DNA from: Segetibacter sp.
Lineage (GTDB): Bacteria > Bacteroidota > Bacteroidia > Chitinophagales > Chitinophagaceae
Direction: 5' to 3'
Assembly (NCBI GenBank): GCA_025963675.1
Contig: JAOQAJ010000122.1
Coordinates: 1 to 33,041 of the forward strand
DNA: 33,041 nucleotides
Shown: positions 24,867-33,033 of the stretch, piece by piece
Layout: each line of letters starts with the position of its first letter
Numbering within the stretch: the stretch's first letter is position 1
The notes under the pieces: model-generated
The model's database searches: none
What the model was told of the DNA's origin: nothing
What the model saw: only the letters and a program-made list of their open reading frames with translations
Program-made: the position numbers and the translations under genes

Positions 24867-27323
24867 ATGAAATTCATCAAATTCTTAAAAAGGTCACCAT
24901 TTGTCTGTTTTCTTGTTCCTTTTCTGCTTGCATATTTTAGTACACCTGCCCAGCACGAACATCAACGTGAGCAACAAAGTCAGGGACTGAAATTGATTGA
25001 AAAAGTGGAGGCTCAGCCGTTGCTCTCACAAGCACTAAGAATTGGTGAAGCGCTGAACTATATTGGCAACGCTTTGCCCCAACATGCAACGGCCCGTTTA
25101 CAGGAATTGAAAAATTTGCCCTACAATGCAAAAACTGTAAAAGCAATCCAGGAAATATTAGATCCGTATTGCCTGGCGGAGGTAGAAATAAATCCCGAAG
25201 CAAGGGTGAAGGTTAGTGCCGGTCCTGCAAAACCAGAATTGATACAGGAAGGTTGGAAAAGTTATTTGGTTAAAGTACATAACCAGGCACACATTGTTAC
25301 AAGGCTGGCTGCTGAAAGCCCAAATGCAAGTCCTTTGTTTTATACGTCAACATTTTCTCATCGAATGTTGCCAAAAAATAAACTGACACAAGGACAACTC
25401 GACAATAGTTTTCTTCAAATGGCTATGTATCGTGATCGCCCTTTGCAACAGAATTTATCAGGCCTGGAACTTGAATACGTCGTGTTGCAATTATATACCC
25501 GCAGCAAGGGAAAACGTGAGGCACAAATTGGTTTTAATGTTGGACAAGGAACCCAGGACATCGCTTTTAGAAATACAGTAAGTATTCTCTTTGATATCAG
25601 GCCCGCGGTCAAAATGGTCTTTGATGTAAAAGATGAAGACAATCAGCCGACCATGGCTTCATTCATCATAACTGATCACGTTGAAAGGTTTGGTCGCACA
25701 AAGGAAAAAACAGGGCTACCCTGGCGTCTTCCATGGCGCGACTGGGAACCGGTAAAGATGGACAAACCAATTGACACGATTGCACCAATAAATAAACTAA
25801 GCGGCATTTATCCATTACCGGCCCGAAGACTGGCAATGACAGATGTATACCCCGACTTCAATTTTCAACCGCAGGTGTATCGTTCTTCCGGCGAGTATGT
25901 TTACTTATCTCCCGGCACGTACGATGTCGTTTATACAAGAGGCCCGGAATATTTACCTCAATATCAAAAGATAACTATCCCGGAGAATAAAGATTCCATC
26001 AAAGTAAGCTTCCGGTTAAAGCGATGGATACAAATGTCAAAACTTGGCTGGTACAGTGCCGATCATCATATTCATGCAGCGGGATGTTCGCATTACGAAA
26101 GCCCCGAGGAAGGAGTGAAACCGCTGGATATGTTTCGACAGATAAAAGGCGAAGATCTGAACCTGGGAAGTAACTTAACCTGGGGACCGAGTTGGTATTA
26201 CCAGAAGCAATATTTTACCGGAAAAGACAATCCCTTATCTGACAAAAAAAATGTGTTGCGGTATGATATTGAAGTGTCTGGTTTCCCATCTTCGCACGCT
26301 GGTCACATTTGCTTATTGAATTTGAAGGAAGATGATTATCCAAATACAAAAGTTATTGAAGACTGGCCAACATGGACGCTACCTGTATTGCAATGGGCAA
26401 AGAAACAAGGCGGAATAACTGCTTACGCACATTCAGGTTGGGGGCTTGAACCTACTACGCCAACTTCCGCCATTCCAAATTATGTAATGCCTAAGCTCGA
26501 TGGTATTGGCGCAAACGAATACGTCGTTACGGTAACTCATGGCGCCGTGGATTATTATTCTCTTGGCGACACGCCAGTACCCTGGGAGTTGAATATGTGG
26601 TACCATACTTTGAACTGTGGTTTTAGAACAAGGATTGGTGGCGAGACTGATTTCCCTTGCATCTCAGATGAACGGGTAGGCTTAACGCGGAGTTATGCAA
26701 AACTGAAAAATGGGATAACCTTTGCTGGTTTTATGGATTGCCTTAAACGAGGCAGCAACTATGTCTCTGACGGTTTTTCTCACCTGATCGATTTTAAGGT
26801 TAATAATTTAGAAGCAGGTGAAAAAAATAGTGAATTGTCAGTTGCAGCAAACTCGACCCTTAACGTTACCGTTAGGGCTGCTGCAATGCTTAGCGAAACC
26901 CAGGATGAAACAGGAAAGTATATTGCTGCCCGTACTCCTGAACAATCTCCCTACTGGAATATCGAACGGGCACGAATTGGAACATCAAGAAACATTAACG
27001 TAGAACTGATTGTGAACGGGCAGTCGGTTGAAAAGAAACAAATCTCAGCAGATGGAAAATGGAATGATTTAAAGTTCAACTATAAACTGCAGCGATCATC
27101 GTGGCTAGCCGTTCGAATTAATTCCAGTGCACATACCAACCCAATATTTGTAATAGTTGATGGCAAACCAATTGTTGATCAGAAAAGTGCGATTTGGTGT
27201 CGTGATGTAGTCGACAAATGCTGGTCTACAAAAAGCCCTGCAATACGCAAAGAAGAACTGCCGGCAGCAAAAGCGGCCTACGAACAGGCAAGAAAAACAT
27301 ATGAGGCAATGATTACAAAATAA
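24867..27323 (+). CDS. Exported CehA/McbA-family PHP-type metallohydrolase
   Basis: The start at ATG 24867 places a signal peptide at once (KRSPFVCFLVPFLLAYFSTPAQ) and matches the ACTTATG start context. An earlier in-frame TTG at 24825 lies within the terminator hairpin. The protein is 818 residues. The N-terminal 390 residues are beta-rich, without a known motif. The metallohydrolase part has YSADHHIHAAG (about 396-406), AYAHSGWG, a GIGANEYVVT segment and GGETDFP, typical of the CehA/McbA subgroup of PHP phosphoesterase-like domains, which includes carbaryl hydrolase. These enzymes hydrolyse ester, amide or carbamate bonds with bound metal. The location just after SusD suggests action on the imported ligand; the substrate is unknown. 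Confidence 0.85.
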   Translation: MKFIKFLKRSPFVCFLVPFLLAYFSTPAQHEHQREQQSQGLKLIEKVEAQPLLSQALRIGEALNYIGNALPQHATARLQELKNLPYNAKTVKAIQEILDPYCLAEVEINPEARVKVSAGPAKPELIQEGWKSYLVKVHNQAHIVTRLAAESPNASPLFYTSTFSHRMLPKNKLTQGQLDNSFLQMAMYRDRPLQQNLSGLELEYVVLQLYTRSKGKREAQIGFNVGQGTQDIAFRNTVSILFDIRPAVKMVFDVKDEDNQPTMASFIITDHVERFGRTKEKTGLPWRLPWRDWEPVKMDKPIDTIAPINKLSGIYPLPARRLAMTDVYPDFNFQPQVYRSSGEYVYLSPGTYDVVYTRGPEYLPQYQKITIPENKDSIKVSFRLKRWIQMSKLGWYSADHHIHAAGCSHYESPEEGVKPLDMFRQIKGEDLNLGSNLTWGPSWYYQKQYFTGKDNPLSDKKNVLRYDIEVSGFPSSHAGHICLLNLKEDDYPNTKVIEDWPTWTLPVLQWAKKQGGITAYAHSGWGLEPTTPTSAIPNYVMPKLDGIGANEYVVTVTHGAVDYYSLGDTPVPWELNMWYHTLNCGFRTRIGGETDFPCISDERVGLTRSYAKLKNGITFAGFMDCLKRGSNYVSDGFSHLIDFKVNNLEAGEKNSELSVAANSTLNVTVRAAAMLSETQDETGKYIAARTPEQSPYWNIERARIGTSRNINVELIVNGQSVEKKQISADGKWNDLKFNYKLQRSSWLAVRINSSAHTNPIFVIVDGKPIVDQKSAIWCRDVVDKCWSTKSPAIRKEELPAAKAAYEQARKTYEAMITK

Positions 27324-27375
27324 GATTATACGGATAGAACGGTAACTATACCAGAAAGTACACGCTCTGAAATTC

Positions 27376-28074
27376 TTACGGACCGTCGCTCAGGTATAAA
27401 AATAATGCGGTTACCTGCTTTTCATCTTTGAAATCAACTTCATGTTCTTTTAGGTAAGAATCAAGCGCCTTTCTTTTTTTAAAAAAAATCTTCTCGAAGT
27501 TTTTCCTGGTGGCGGGTAAGAAAAATTTATAAGGATCGCCGATAAAATATTCTGTTCTCAGAACCAGGGTGATGTTTTCCCTTACCACGAGGTCATGCCT
27601 CAAATTACTACGGTCAGAAAAAGAATTATAAGAGTCAATGGAACTTGTGGGAGCGCTAAGGTTATATGCGCCCATTTTTTCCCTGCTGATCTCAAAATAT
27701 TTCTGTTTTCGTGCCAGGCTCCAACTCTTATTTTCCTTGATAATTTGCAGGTAGCCTTTATTGTACACGTACAGGTCGGTATCGATAGAAACAAGTTTTA
27801 AATTAAGCATTTGCTCTTTGACAAGGGCAAGGGTATCACCACCTGGAGCAGCAAACACAATGTCTCCATTAAACAAGTTGTAATTCAATTTAGCCTCGTA
27901 CAAAACGTCATCCTTTAAAAGTATTCGCCCCGGTTTAAACTCTTTGTATCGAAATGAAATTGCGGGAGTGATGACCTCACCAACACTTTTGCCTGCTTCG
28001 ATAGTAATACGCGGCTGCTGAGCCAATAAGGCTTGAGTAAGGAATAAACTAATAGCAACTGCAATAGATTTCAT
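27376..28074 (-). CDS. Exported protein of unknown function
   Basis: This 232-residue protein has a signal peptide (MKSIAVAISLFLTQALLAQQ). The mature protein is mixed beta/alpha, with TLALVKEQMLNLKLVSIDTD and a lysine-rich helical C-terminus (KNFEKIFFKKRKALDSYLKE). The layout resembles uncharacterised periplasmic proteins of Bacteroidota, but I recognise no named family and no catalytic motif. It is convergent with the PHP metallohydrolase gene (52 bp between stops) and divergent from the GNAT gene. It is probably a single-gene unit outside the sugar locus. Confidence 0.7.
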   Translation of the reverse strand: MKSIAVAISLFLTQALLAQQPRITIEAGKSVGEVITPAISFRYKEFKPGRILLKDDVLYEAKLNYNLFNGDIVFAAPGGDTLALVKEQMLNLKLVSIDTDLYVYNKGYLQIIKENKSWSLARKQKYFEISREKMGAYNLSAPTSSIDSYNSFSDRSNLRHDLVVRENITLVLRTEYFIGDPYKFFLPATRKNFEKIFFKKRKALDSYLKEHEVDFKDEKQVTALFLYLSDGP

Positions 28075-28220
28075 ATAAATTAAACGTAACCAATGTAAGG
28101 AAAATTTCGCCTTTTATGGCTTTTCGTAATAAATACATCGCTTCTATTTTTGCTATTTAACGTCCTTTGCATTTGCCTTTTGACAGATAGAATCAGGTAT
28201 CTGATGTTTCGTCCAACAGA

Positions 28221-28757
28221 ATGGCTTTGTCTAAATTTGCATTCATGCCACTACACATAGTACCAGTTAGAATGAATGAATTAAAGTTGCTTTGCGAAGT
28301 TAGCCGAAGCACTTTTTACGATACTTTTTCGGCGTTTAATAAAAAGGAAGATATGGACCACTTTCTGCGGCATTCATTCAACGAGCAGATTCTGCAACAT
28401 GAAATGCTGCAACAGTGTAATCATTTTTTCTTTGCCAAAGATGATAATACGATAAGCGGGTATATCAAGTTGTCTTCCGCCCAATCCAGGCATTTCGATC
28501 GTCCGGCTCTGGAGATTTCAAGGGTTTACGTAATAAAAGAAAAGCTTGGATCAGGATTGGGTAAAGCCTTTATTGAATTTTCAAAAACTTTTGCCCAAAA
28601 CATGAATTTGAAGACGTTATACTTAGGGGTTTGGGAACACAATATCAGGGCGATAGACTTTTATAAAAAATTCGGATTCGAGAAATTTGATGAACAGATA
28701 TTTATGGTAGGAAATGATGCCCAAACGGACTGGTTGATGAAGGTGGAACTGGATTAG
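28221..28757 (+). CDS. GNAT-family N-acetyltransferase (PaiA-like)
   Basis: This 178-residue protein has GNAT motif A, VYVIKEKLGSGLGKAFIEF (acetyl-CoA pyrophosphate loop), followed by LYLGVWEHNIRAIDFYKKFG (motif B) and a C-terminal FMVGNDAQTDWLM. The LGVWEHNxRAIxFYxKxGF plus QTDxLM pattern is typical of the subgroup containing B. subtilis PaiA, a spermine/spermidine acetyltransferase. The substrate here is not certain. The start at 28221 is the first ATG; Met9 (28245) is an alternative. A short inverted repeat ATCAG/CTGAT lies about 20 bp upstream and could be an operator, but the evidence is thin. Confidence 0.85.
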   Translation: MALSKFAFMPLHIVPVRMNELKLLCEVSRSTFYDTFSAFNKKEDMDHFLRHSFNEQILQHEMLQQCNHFFFAKDDNTISGYIKLSSAQSRHFDRPALEISRVYVIKEKLGSGLGKAFIEFSKTFAQNMNLKTLYLGVWEHNIRAIDFYKKFGFEKFDEQIFMVGNDAQTDWLMKVELD

Positions 28758-28834
28758 GTACCGATATTTTCAAGGCGGGTACTTTACAAACTTTATTCGT
28801 CAAAGTGCGATAGATGCTGAAAAGAAACCCAAAA

Positions 28835-28860
28835 GTACACGAGTGCGACGCAACGGCAGC
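28835..28860 (+). repeat. Dispersed intergenic repeat, divergent copy F
   Basis: This reads GTACACGAGTGCGACGCAAC and then GGCAGC. It shares the GTACA left end with the main family and the GCGACGCAA core with copy D. Confidence 0.55.
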
Positions 28861-28967
28861 ATTAAAAATGATATGATGCCTGGCTCCAAATAATTGCGCT
28901 TACTTTTTTTAGCTCATTCCTCAGACCGCTACGTTTCCCCAAAAATTCTTTAGAAAAGCTTATCGCT

Positions 28968-28975
28968 TATCTTTG
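28968..28975 (+). promoter_or_regulatory. Bacteroidota -7 promoter element for the thiolase gene
   Basis: TATCTTTG matches the TAnnTTTG consensus and is 31 bp upstream of the ATG at 29007, giving a short leader. A -33 TTTG element is not obvious. Confidence 0.5.
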
Positions 28976-29006
28976 ATTCGGCTTACAATTAAATACGATT
29001 GTTTCT

Positions 29007-30191
29007 ATGACAACAAGAGAAGTTTATATCATATCTGCGGTTCGCACACCTATTGGAAGTTTTGGTGGTTCACTGAAGGAATTGAGTGCTACCAGGCTAG
29101 GTGCAATCGCTATAAATGCGGCGGTAGCAAAAGCAGGAATTGAACCTGGGCAGGTAGATGAATTATTAATGGGGAATGTCATTCAGGCCGGATTGGGACA
29201 AGCGCCTGCAAGGCAAGCATGTAAAGCTTCTGGTCTTCCTGATACAGTAATTTGTACGACCGTAAATAAAGTTTGTGCAAGCGGGATGAAGGCGATTGCC
29301 CAGGGGGCTGCAAGTATTGCATTAGGAGAAGCTGACATTATAGTGGCTGGCGGAATGGAAAGTATGAGCAATGTTCCTTTTTATATTGAAAACATGCGTT
29401 GGGGTAATAAATATGGCAATAGTGTTTTGATTGACGGAATCGCAAAAGATGGTTTGACCGACGTATACGACGGCCTTGCAATGGGTAATGCTGCAGACTT
29501 TTGTGCAAAGGAATGTGGAATAAGCCGCGAAGAACAAGATGCTTTCGCTATTGAAAGTTATAAACGCAGCCAGGCTGCATGGAATGAAGGGAGATTTTCA
29601 GATGAAGTTGTCGCTGTAGAAATACCGCAACGCAAAGGAGAACCAATCGTAGTAAGCAAAGACGATGAGCCTTTTAATGTAAAATTTGATAAAATACCTG
29701 AACTGCGCCCGGCGTTTAGTAAAGAGGGAACGGTTACGGCAGCAAATGCCTCTACTATGAATGACGGTGCCGCGGCCGTTGTACTTATGAGCAAAGAAAA
29801 AATGGAGGAACTTGGGTTGAAACCATTAGCGAAAATTGTTAGCTATGCTGATGCGGAACAAGACCCGAAATGGTTTACAACTACTCCGTCTATCGCGGTG
29901 CCTAAATCAGTTGAAAGAGCGGGGTTGAAAATGGAAGATATAGACTTCTTTGAGTTAAATGAAGCTTTTGCGGTAGTAGGTATCGAAAATACGCGCCGGA
30001 TGAAGCTTGATCCCGCAAAGGTAAATGTACACGGAGGTGCAGTGTCGCTCGGTCATCCGCTTGGATGTAGCGGAGCAAGGATAATTGTTACGTTAATAAA
30101 CGTCTTAAGACAAAACAAAGGCAGATATGGCGCAGCCGGAGTGTGCAATGGCGGCGGCGGGGCAAGTTCTATGGTGATAGAATTGTTGTAA
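29007..30191 (+). CDS. Acetyl-CoA C-acetyltransferase (thiolase)
   Basis: This 394-residue biosynthetic-type thiolase has all catalytic landmarks: NKVCASGMKA (Cys90, acyl-enzyme nucleophile), FFELNEAFA (about 314-322), GGAVSLGHPLGCSGARI (His350) and GVCNGGGGASS (Cys380). It condenses two acetyl-CoA to acetoacetyl-CoA or cleaves acetoacetyl-CoA, in the cytoplasm. The length is normal for AtoB/ThlA/PhaA enzymes. It appears to be a single-gene unit with its own promoter and is a housekeeping gene rather than part of the upstream locus. Confidence 0.94.
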   Translation: MTTREVYIISAVRTPIGSFGGSLKELSATRLGAIAINAAVAKAGIEPGQVDELLMGNVIQAGLGQAPARQACKASGLPDTVICTTVNKVCASGMKAIAQGAASIALGEADIIVAGGMESMSNVPFYIENMRWGNKYGNSVLIDGIAKDGLTDVYDGLAMGNAADFCAKECGISREEQDAFAIESYKRSQAAWNEGRFSDEVVAVEIPQRKGEPIVVSKDDEPFNVKFDKIPELRPAFSKEGTVTAANASTMNDGAAAVVLMSKEKMEELGLKPLAKIVSYADAEQDPKWFTTTPSIAVPKSVERAGLKMEDIDFFELNEAFAVVGIENTRRMKLDPAKVNVHGGAVSLGHPLGCSGARIIVTLINVLRQNKGRYGAAGVCNGGGGASSMVIELL

Positions 30192-30208
30192 GGGAAAATG
30201 GAATTTTT

Positions 30209-30442
30209 TCAGTCTTCATCGAAAACTTTATCGAAAAACCCCCTTAGTGATATTACTATCAGTACCAGGAATAAAATAGAGAAAAATAGGATGATTGAAG
30301 TTTTAATAATATACATAACCAAGTAGAGACTAGTTGAAATAATAAAAGGCTGCACGATAATTTCAAAAAACGGAATGTATTTTTGAAATAAGAGTATAGT
30401 AAAACTACTAAACGCTGTGCCAATATTATATTGCAACAGTGA
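30209..30442 (-). CDS. Possible small two-helix membrane protein (doubtful)
   Basis: This minus-strand frame has two strongly hydrophobic stretches (FFEIIVQPFIISTSLYLVMY and ILFFSILFLVLIVISL) and ends with a charged tail RGFFDKVFDED. The frame stays open upstream into the start of holA; I placed a TTG start near 30442 to limit overlap, but no start is well supported. The region is very AT-rich, which by itself yields hydrophobic frames. It could be a real divergent gene or chance. Confidence 0.25.
   Translation of the reverse strand, partial: SLLQYNIGTAFSSFTILLFQKYIPFFEIIVQPFIISTSLYLVMYIIKTSIILFFSILFLVLIVISLRGFFDKVFDED
30378..30385 (+). promoter_or_regulatory. Possible -7 promoter element for holA
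   Basis: TATTTTTG fits TAnnTTTG and lies 70 bp upstream of the ATG at 30456. The surrounding DNA is AT-rich, so a chance match is possible. Confidence 0.35.
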
Positions 30443-30455
30443 TTTTATAAAAAAT

Positions 30456-31454
30456 ATGTCTGTAGAAAAAATACTATCTGAGTGGAAAATAGGTGCGTTC
30501 AAGCCTATTTATTGGCTGGAAGGAGAGGAGCCTTATTTTATAGATAAAATAGTCGATTATGCCGAGCATAAAATTCTAAATGAAAGCGAAGCCAGTTTTA
30601 ACCTTACCGTTTTTTATGGCCGGGATGCAGACTGGACAGCTGTCGTGAACGCGTGCCGCCGATACCCAATGTTTTCTGAAAGGCAGGTAGTTTTGCTGAA
30701 GGAAGCCCAGCACATGAAAGATATTGAAAAGCTCGAAGGATATGTGAGCAAGCCTTTAGCATCTACGATTTTTGTAGTGGCCTACAAGGATAAAAAGATG
30801 GACGGCAGAACCAACTTTTCGAAGGTTATTAAGAAGAACGGTGAATTGTTTCAAACTAAAAAAATATTTGAAAATCAGTTGCCGGATTGGACAAAGGGAA
30901 TGATTCAATCGAAAGGTTACGAGATCACGCCGCAAGCTTTGCAATTATTAATAGACAACATTGGAAATGATTTAAGCAGATTAGAAAATGAGGTAGAAAA
31001 AGTCTGGATCAACCTGGGCAATTCCAAAACGATTGATGAAAATGCAGTTGAAAAATATGTTGGTATCAGTAAAGAGTTTAATGCTTTTGAATTGCAGGCC
31101 GCAATAGGAAAAAAGGATCTCGCAAAAGCCATCCGGATCATTCAGTACTTTAAGGCTAACCCTAAAGCTGCACCGATTCAATTAATCCTTCCCGCAGTGT
31201 ATTCCTATTTCAGTAAAGTCTATTCAATTTTTGGAATGGATGATAAAAGCGAAAACGGGGTAAAGGGACTTTTTAGTAATAATTTTTATGCAGCTAAAGA
31301 CGCCCTTGCCACAGCCAAGACATTTGGGATACAGGGAGTTGAAAAAATATTACTGCTGTTGCATGAATATAATTTAAGAAGCATTGGCATACACGACGCC
31401 GGCACTTCAGATGCAGATCTAATGAAGGAAATGGTTGTGAAGATGGTGAGTTGA
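30456..31454 (+). CDS. holA: DNA polymerase III subunit delta
   Basis: From the ATG at 30456 (MSVEKILSEW) the protein is 332 residues, normal for HolA. I rejected an earlier ATG at 30417 because the family begins near the FKPIYWLEGEEPYFIDKI segment. Visible landmarks are that N-terminal segment, the VVLLKEAQHMKDIEKLEGYV and TIFVVAYKDKKMDGR parts of the degenerate AAA+ fold, LLIDNIGNDLSRLENEVEKV, and the FELQAAIGKKDLAKAIRIIQ start of the C-terminal collar domain. The delta subunit opens the beta sliding clamp in the clamp loader. It is an essential housekeeping gene, followed by a clear terminator. Confidence 0.9.
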   Translation: MSVEKILSEWKIGAFKPIYWLEGEEPYFIDKIVDYAEHKILNESEASFNLTVFYGRDADWTAVVNACRRYPMFSERQVVLLKEAQHMKDIEKLEGYVSKPLASTIFVVAYKDKKMDGRTNFSKVIKKNGELFQTKKIFENQLPDWTKGMIQSKGYEITPQALQLLIDNIGNDLSRLENEVEKVWINLGNSKTIDENAVEKYVGISKEFNAFELQAAIGKKDLAKAIRIIQYFKANPKAAPIQLILPAVYSYFSKVYSIFGMDDKSENGVKGLFSNNFYAAKDALATAKTFGIQGVEKILLLLHEYNLRSIGIHDAGTSDADLMKEMVVKMVS

Positions 31455-31535
31455 ACAGAGTTTTGAGTTTATAATTTCGGCTTTAGAGTTGCATTTGATC
31501 AACCTAAAAAACAAGTTGAACAAGCCTGCTGTCTG

Positions 31536-31559
31536 GATCTGACTTTTCAGATCTTTTTT
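31536..31559 (+). terminator. Intrinsic terminator after holA
   Basis: GATCTGA (31536-31542) pairs with TCAGATC (31547-31553) around a 4-base loop CTTT, followed by six T (31554-31559). This is the classic intrinsic terminator form on the plus strand, 82 bp after the holA stop. Confidence 0.8.
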
Positions 31560-31645
31560 AGCAAAAAGGCAATTACAATGGTTGGGCTAGTTCGAAAGCC
31601 ACTGGAGAAAACATTATTTTTTCAACCACCCAAATGCAAATATTG

Positions 31646-31720
31646 AAAGCTAGCAGCTACCAGCTAACCGCTAGAAGCTTTTTCCCGGCATCCGGAAGCT
31701 AACACCTAAAAGCTTTTTCC
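31646..31720. repeat. AGCT-rich intergenic repeat block
   Basis: Repeated AGCT-containing units occur here, with two AAGCTTTTTCCC/AAAGCTTTTTCC blocks about 40 bp apart. It is similar in style to 6229-6265. It directly abuts the promoter of the aminotransferase gene. Confidence 0.6.
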
Positions 31721-31721
31721 C

Positions 31722-31729
31722 TACATTTG
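31722..31729 (+). promoter_or_regulatory. -7 promoter element for the aminotransferase gene
   Basis: TACATTTG followed by CG is a very good match to the Bacteroidota TAnnTTTG(C) element, 20 bp before the ATG at 31750. This implies a short leader. The -33 position falls in the AGCT-rich repeat, so the repeat may supply upstream promoter sequence. Confidence 0.6.
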
Positions 31730-31749
31730 CGTCCAAAATAAAAAACTTC

Positions 31750-32940
31750 ATGTCTTTATCAAGTATTTTAGATCGTTTTGCTGAACCAGAAACCCTCAAA
31801 ATGGCTAAGCTTGGCCGTCAACTCAGAAGCGAGGGAAAAGATGTTGTAGACCTTAGTCTCGGTGAACCTGACTTCGATACACCGGAACACATCAAACAGG
31901 CTGCTATTAAAGCAATTAATGACAATTATTCTCATTATACGCCTGTAGGAGGTTACCTGGATTTAAAAGAGGCAGTGTGTCATAAACTAAAACGTGATAA
32001 TAACCTTGACTATAAGCCCGAAAACATTGTTACCTCCACAGGAGCTAAGCAAAGTATTGCAAACCTGATTTTAGCGGTTGTAGATAAGGGTGAAGAAGTG
32101 ATTATTCCAACACCGTATTGGGTAACTTATTCTGAGCTGGTTAAAATAGCTGAAGGCGTAGTCGTTCCGATTGAAACAACGATCGAAAGCAATTATAAAA
32201 TTACACCAGCACAATTAGAAGCGACAATTACCGAAAAAACAAAACTCTTCATGTTTTCGTCTCCTTGTAATCCTTCAGGAGCGGTTTACAGCAAGGAGGA
32301 GTTGGAAGGTCTCGCAGATGTATTCGTGAAATACCCGAATATCTATATCATGAGTGACGAAATTTATGAGTACATAAATTTTGTTGGTGGACACGAGAGC
32401 ATTGCCCAGTTCGACGAAATAAAAGACAGGGTGATCATTGTAAACGGATTAAGTAAAGGCTTCGCAATGACCGGTTGGAGGCTAGGTTATATTGCCGCCT
32501 CTGCTGAGATAGCAAAAGCGTGCGAAAAATTACAGGGTCAGTTTACCAGCGGTCCAAACTCAATAGCTCAAAGAGCGGCCGTTGTTGCTTTAACAGCTGA
32601 TCTTGAACCTTCTTTTGCAATGGTTAAGGAATTTGAAAGAAGAAAGAACCGGGTGCAGGAGTTGGTGTGCGAGATTCCTTCGTTTAAATGTTATGTTCCT
32701 GAAGGTGCATTTTATATTTTCCCTGATATCAGCAGTTTGTTTGGAACGTCAGACGGTGAAACTAAAATTGAGAATGCTGAAGATCTTTGCATGTATTTGC
32801 TTCACACAGCAAATGTTTCCACCGTTACCGGCTCTGCGTTTGGATCTCCAAATTGCATTCGTATAGGTTTTGCAAACAGCATGGAAAACATTGAAAAAGG
32901 CTTTTCAAGAATTAAAGTCGCTTTAGATAAGTTGAAATAG
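31750..32940 (+). CDS. PLP-dependent class I aminotransferase (aspartate aminotransferase-like)
   Basis: This 396-residue fold-type I aminotransferase shows SLGEPDFDTPEHIK (36-49), the PLP ring and phosphate contacts around TSTGAKQSI and TPYWVTY, FSSPCNPSGAVY (Asn174), MSDEIYEYI (Asp203, Tyr206) and NGLSKGFAMTGWRLGY with the Schiff-base Lys236. CIRIGFAN near the C-terminus provides the carboxylate-binding Arg. It best fits the Ib subgroup of aspartate aminotransferases; related enzymes can also use prephenate or aromatic substrates. It has its own promoter and terminator, so it is a single-gene unit with a housekeeping role in amino acid metabolism. Confidence 0.92.
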   Translation: MSLSSILDRFAEPETLKMAKLGRQLRSEGKDVVDLSLGEPDFDTPEHIKQAAIKAINDNYSHYTPVGGYLDLKEAVCHKLKRDNNLDYKPENIVTSTGAKQSIANLILAVVDKGEEVIIPTPYWVTYSELVKIAEGVVVPIETTIESNYKITPAQLEATITEKTKLFMFSSPCNPSGAVYSKEELEGLADVFVKYPNIYIMSDEIYEYINFVGGHESIAQFDEIKDRVIIVNGLSKGFAMTGWRLGYIAASAEIAKACEKLQGQFTSGPNSIAQRAAVVALTADLEPSFAMVKEFERRKNRVQELVCEIPSFKCYVPEGAFYIFPDISSLFGTSDGETKIENAEDLCMYLLHTANVSTVTGSAFGSPNCIRIGFANSMENIEKGFSRIKVALDKLK

Positions 32941-32994
32941 CCCCCCGCCCTAAAGGGAGCTTTGAGGGAAAATTATATGCCTGGAATGATTTAG

Positions 32995-33033
32995 AAGCAG
33001 TTCAATGTAAATTACAAAGAACTGCTTTTTTGT
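32995..33033 (+). terminator. Intrinsic terminator after the aminotransferase gene
   Basis: AAGCAGTTC (32995-33003) pairs with GAACTGCTT (33019-33027), followed by a T-rich tract. It lies 55 bp after the stop codon. Confidence 0.8.
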
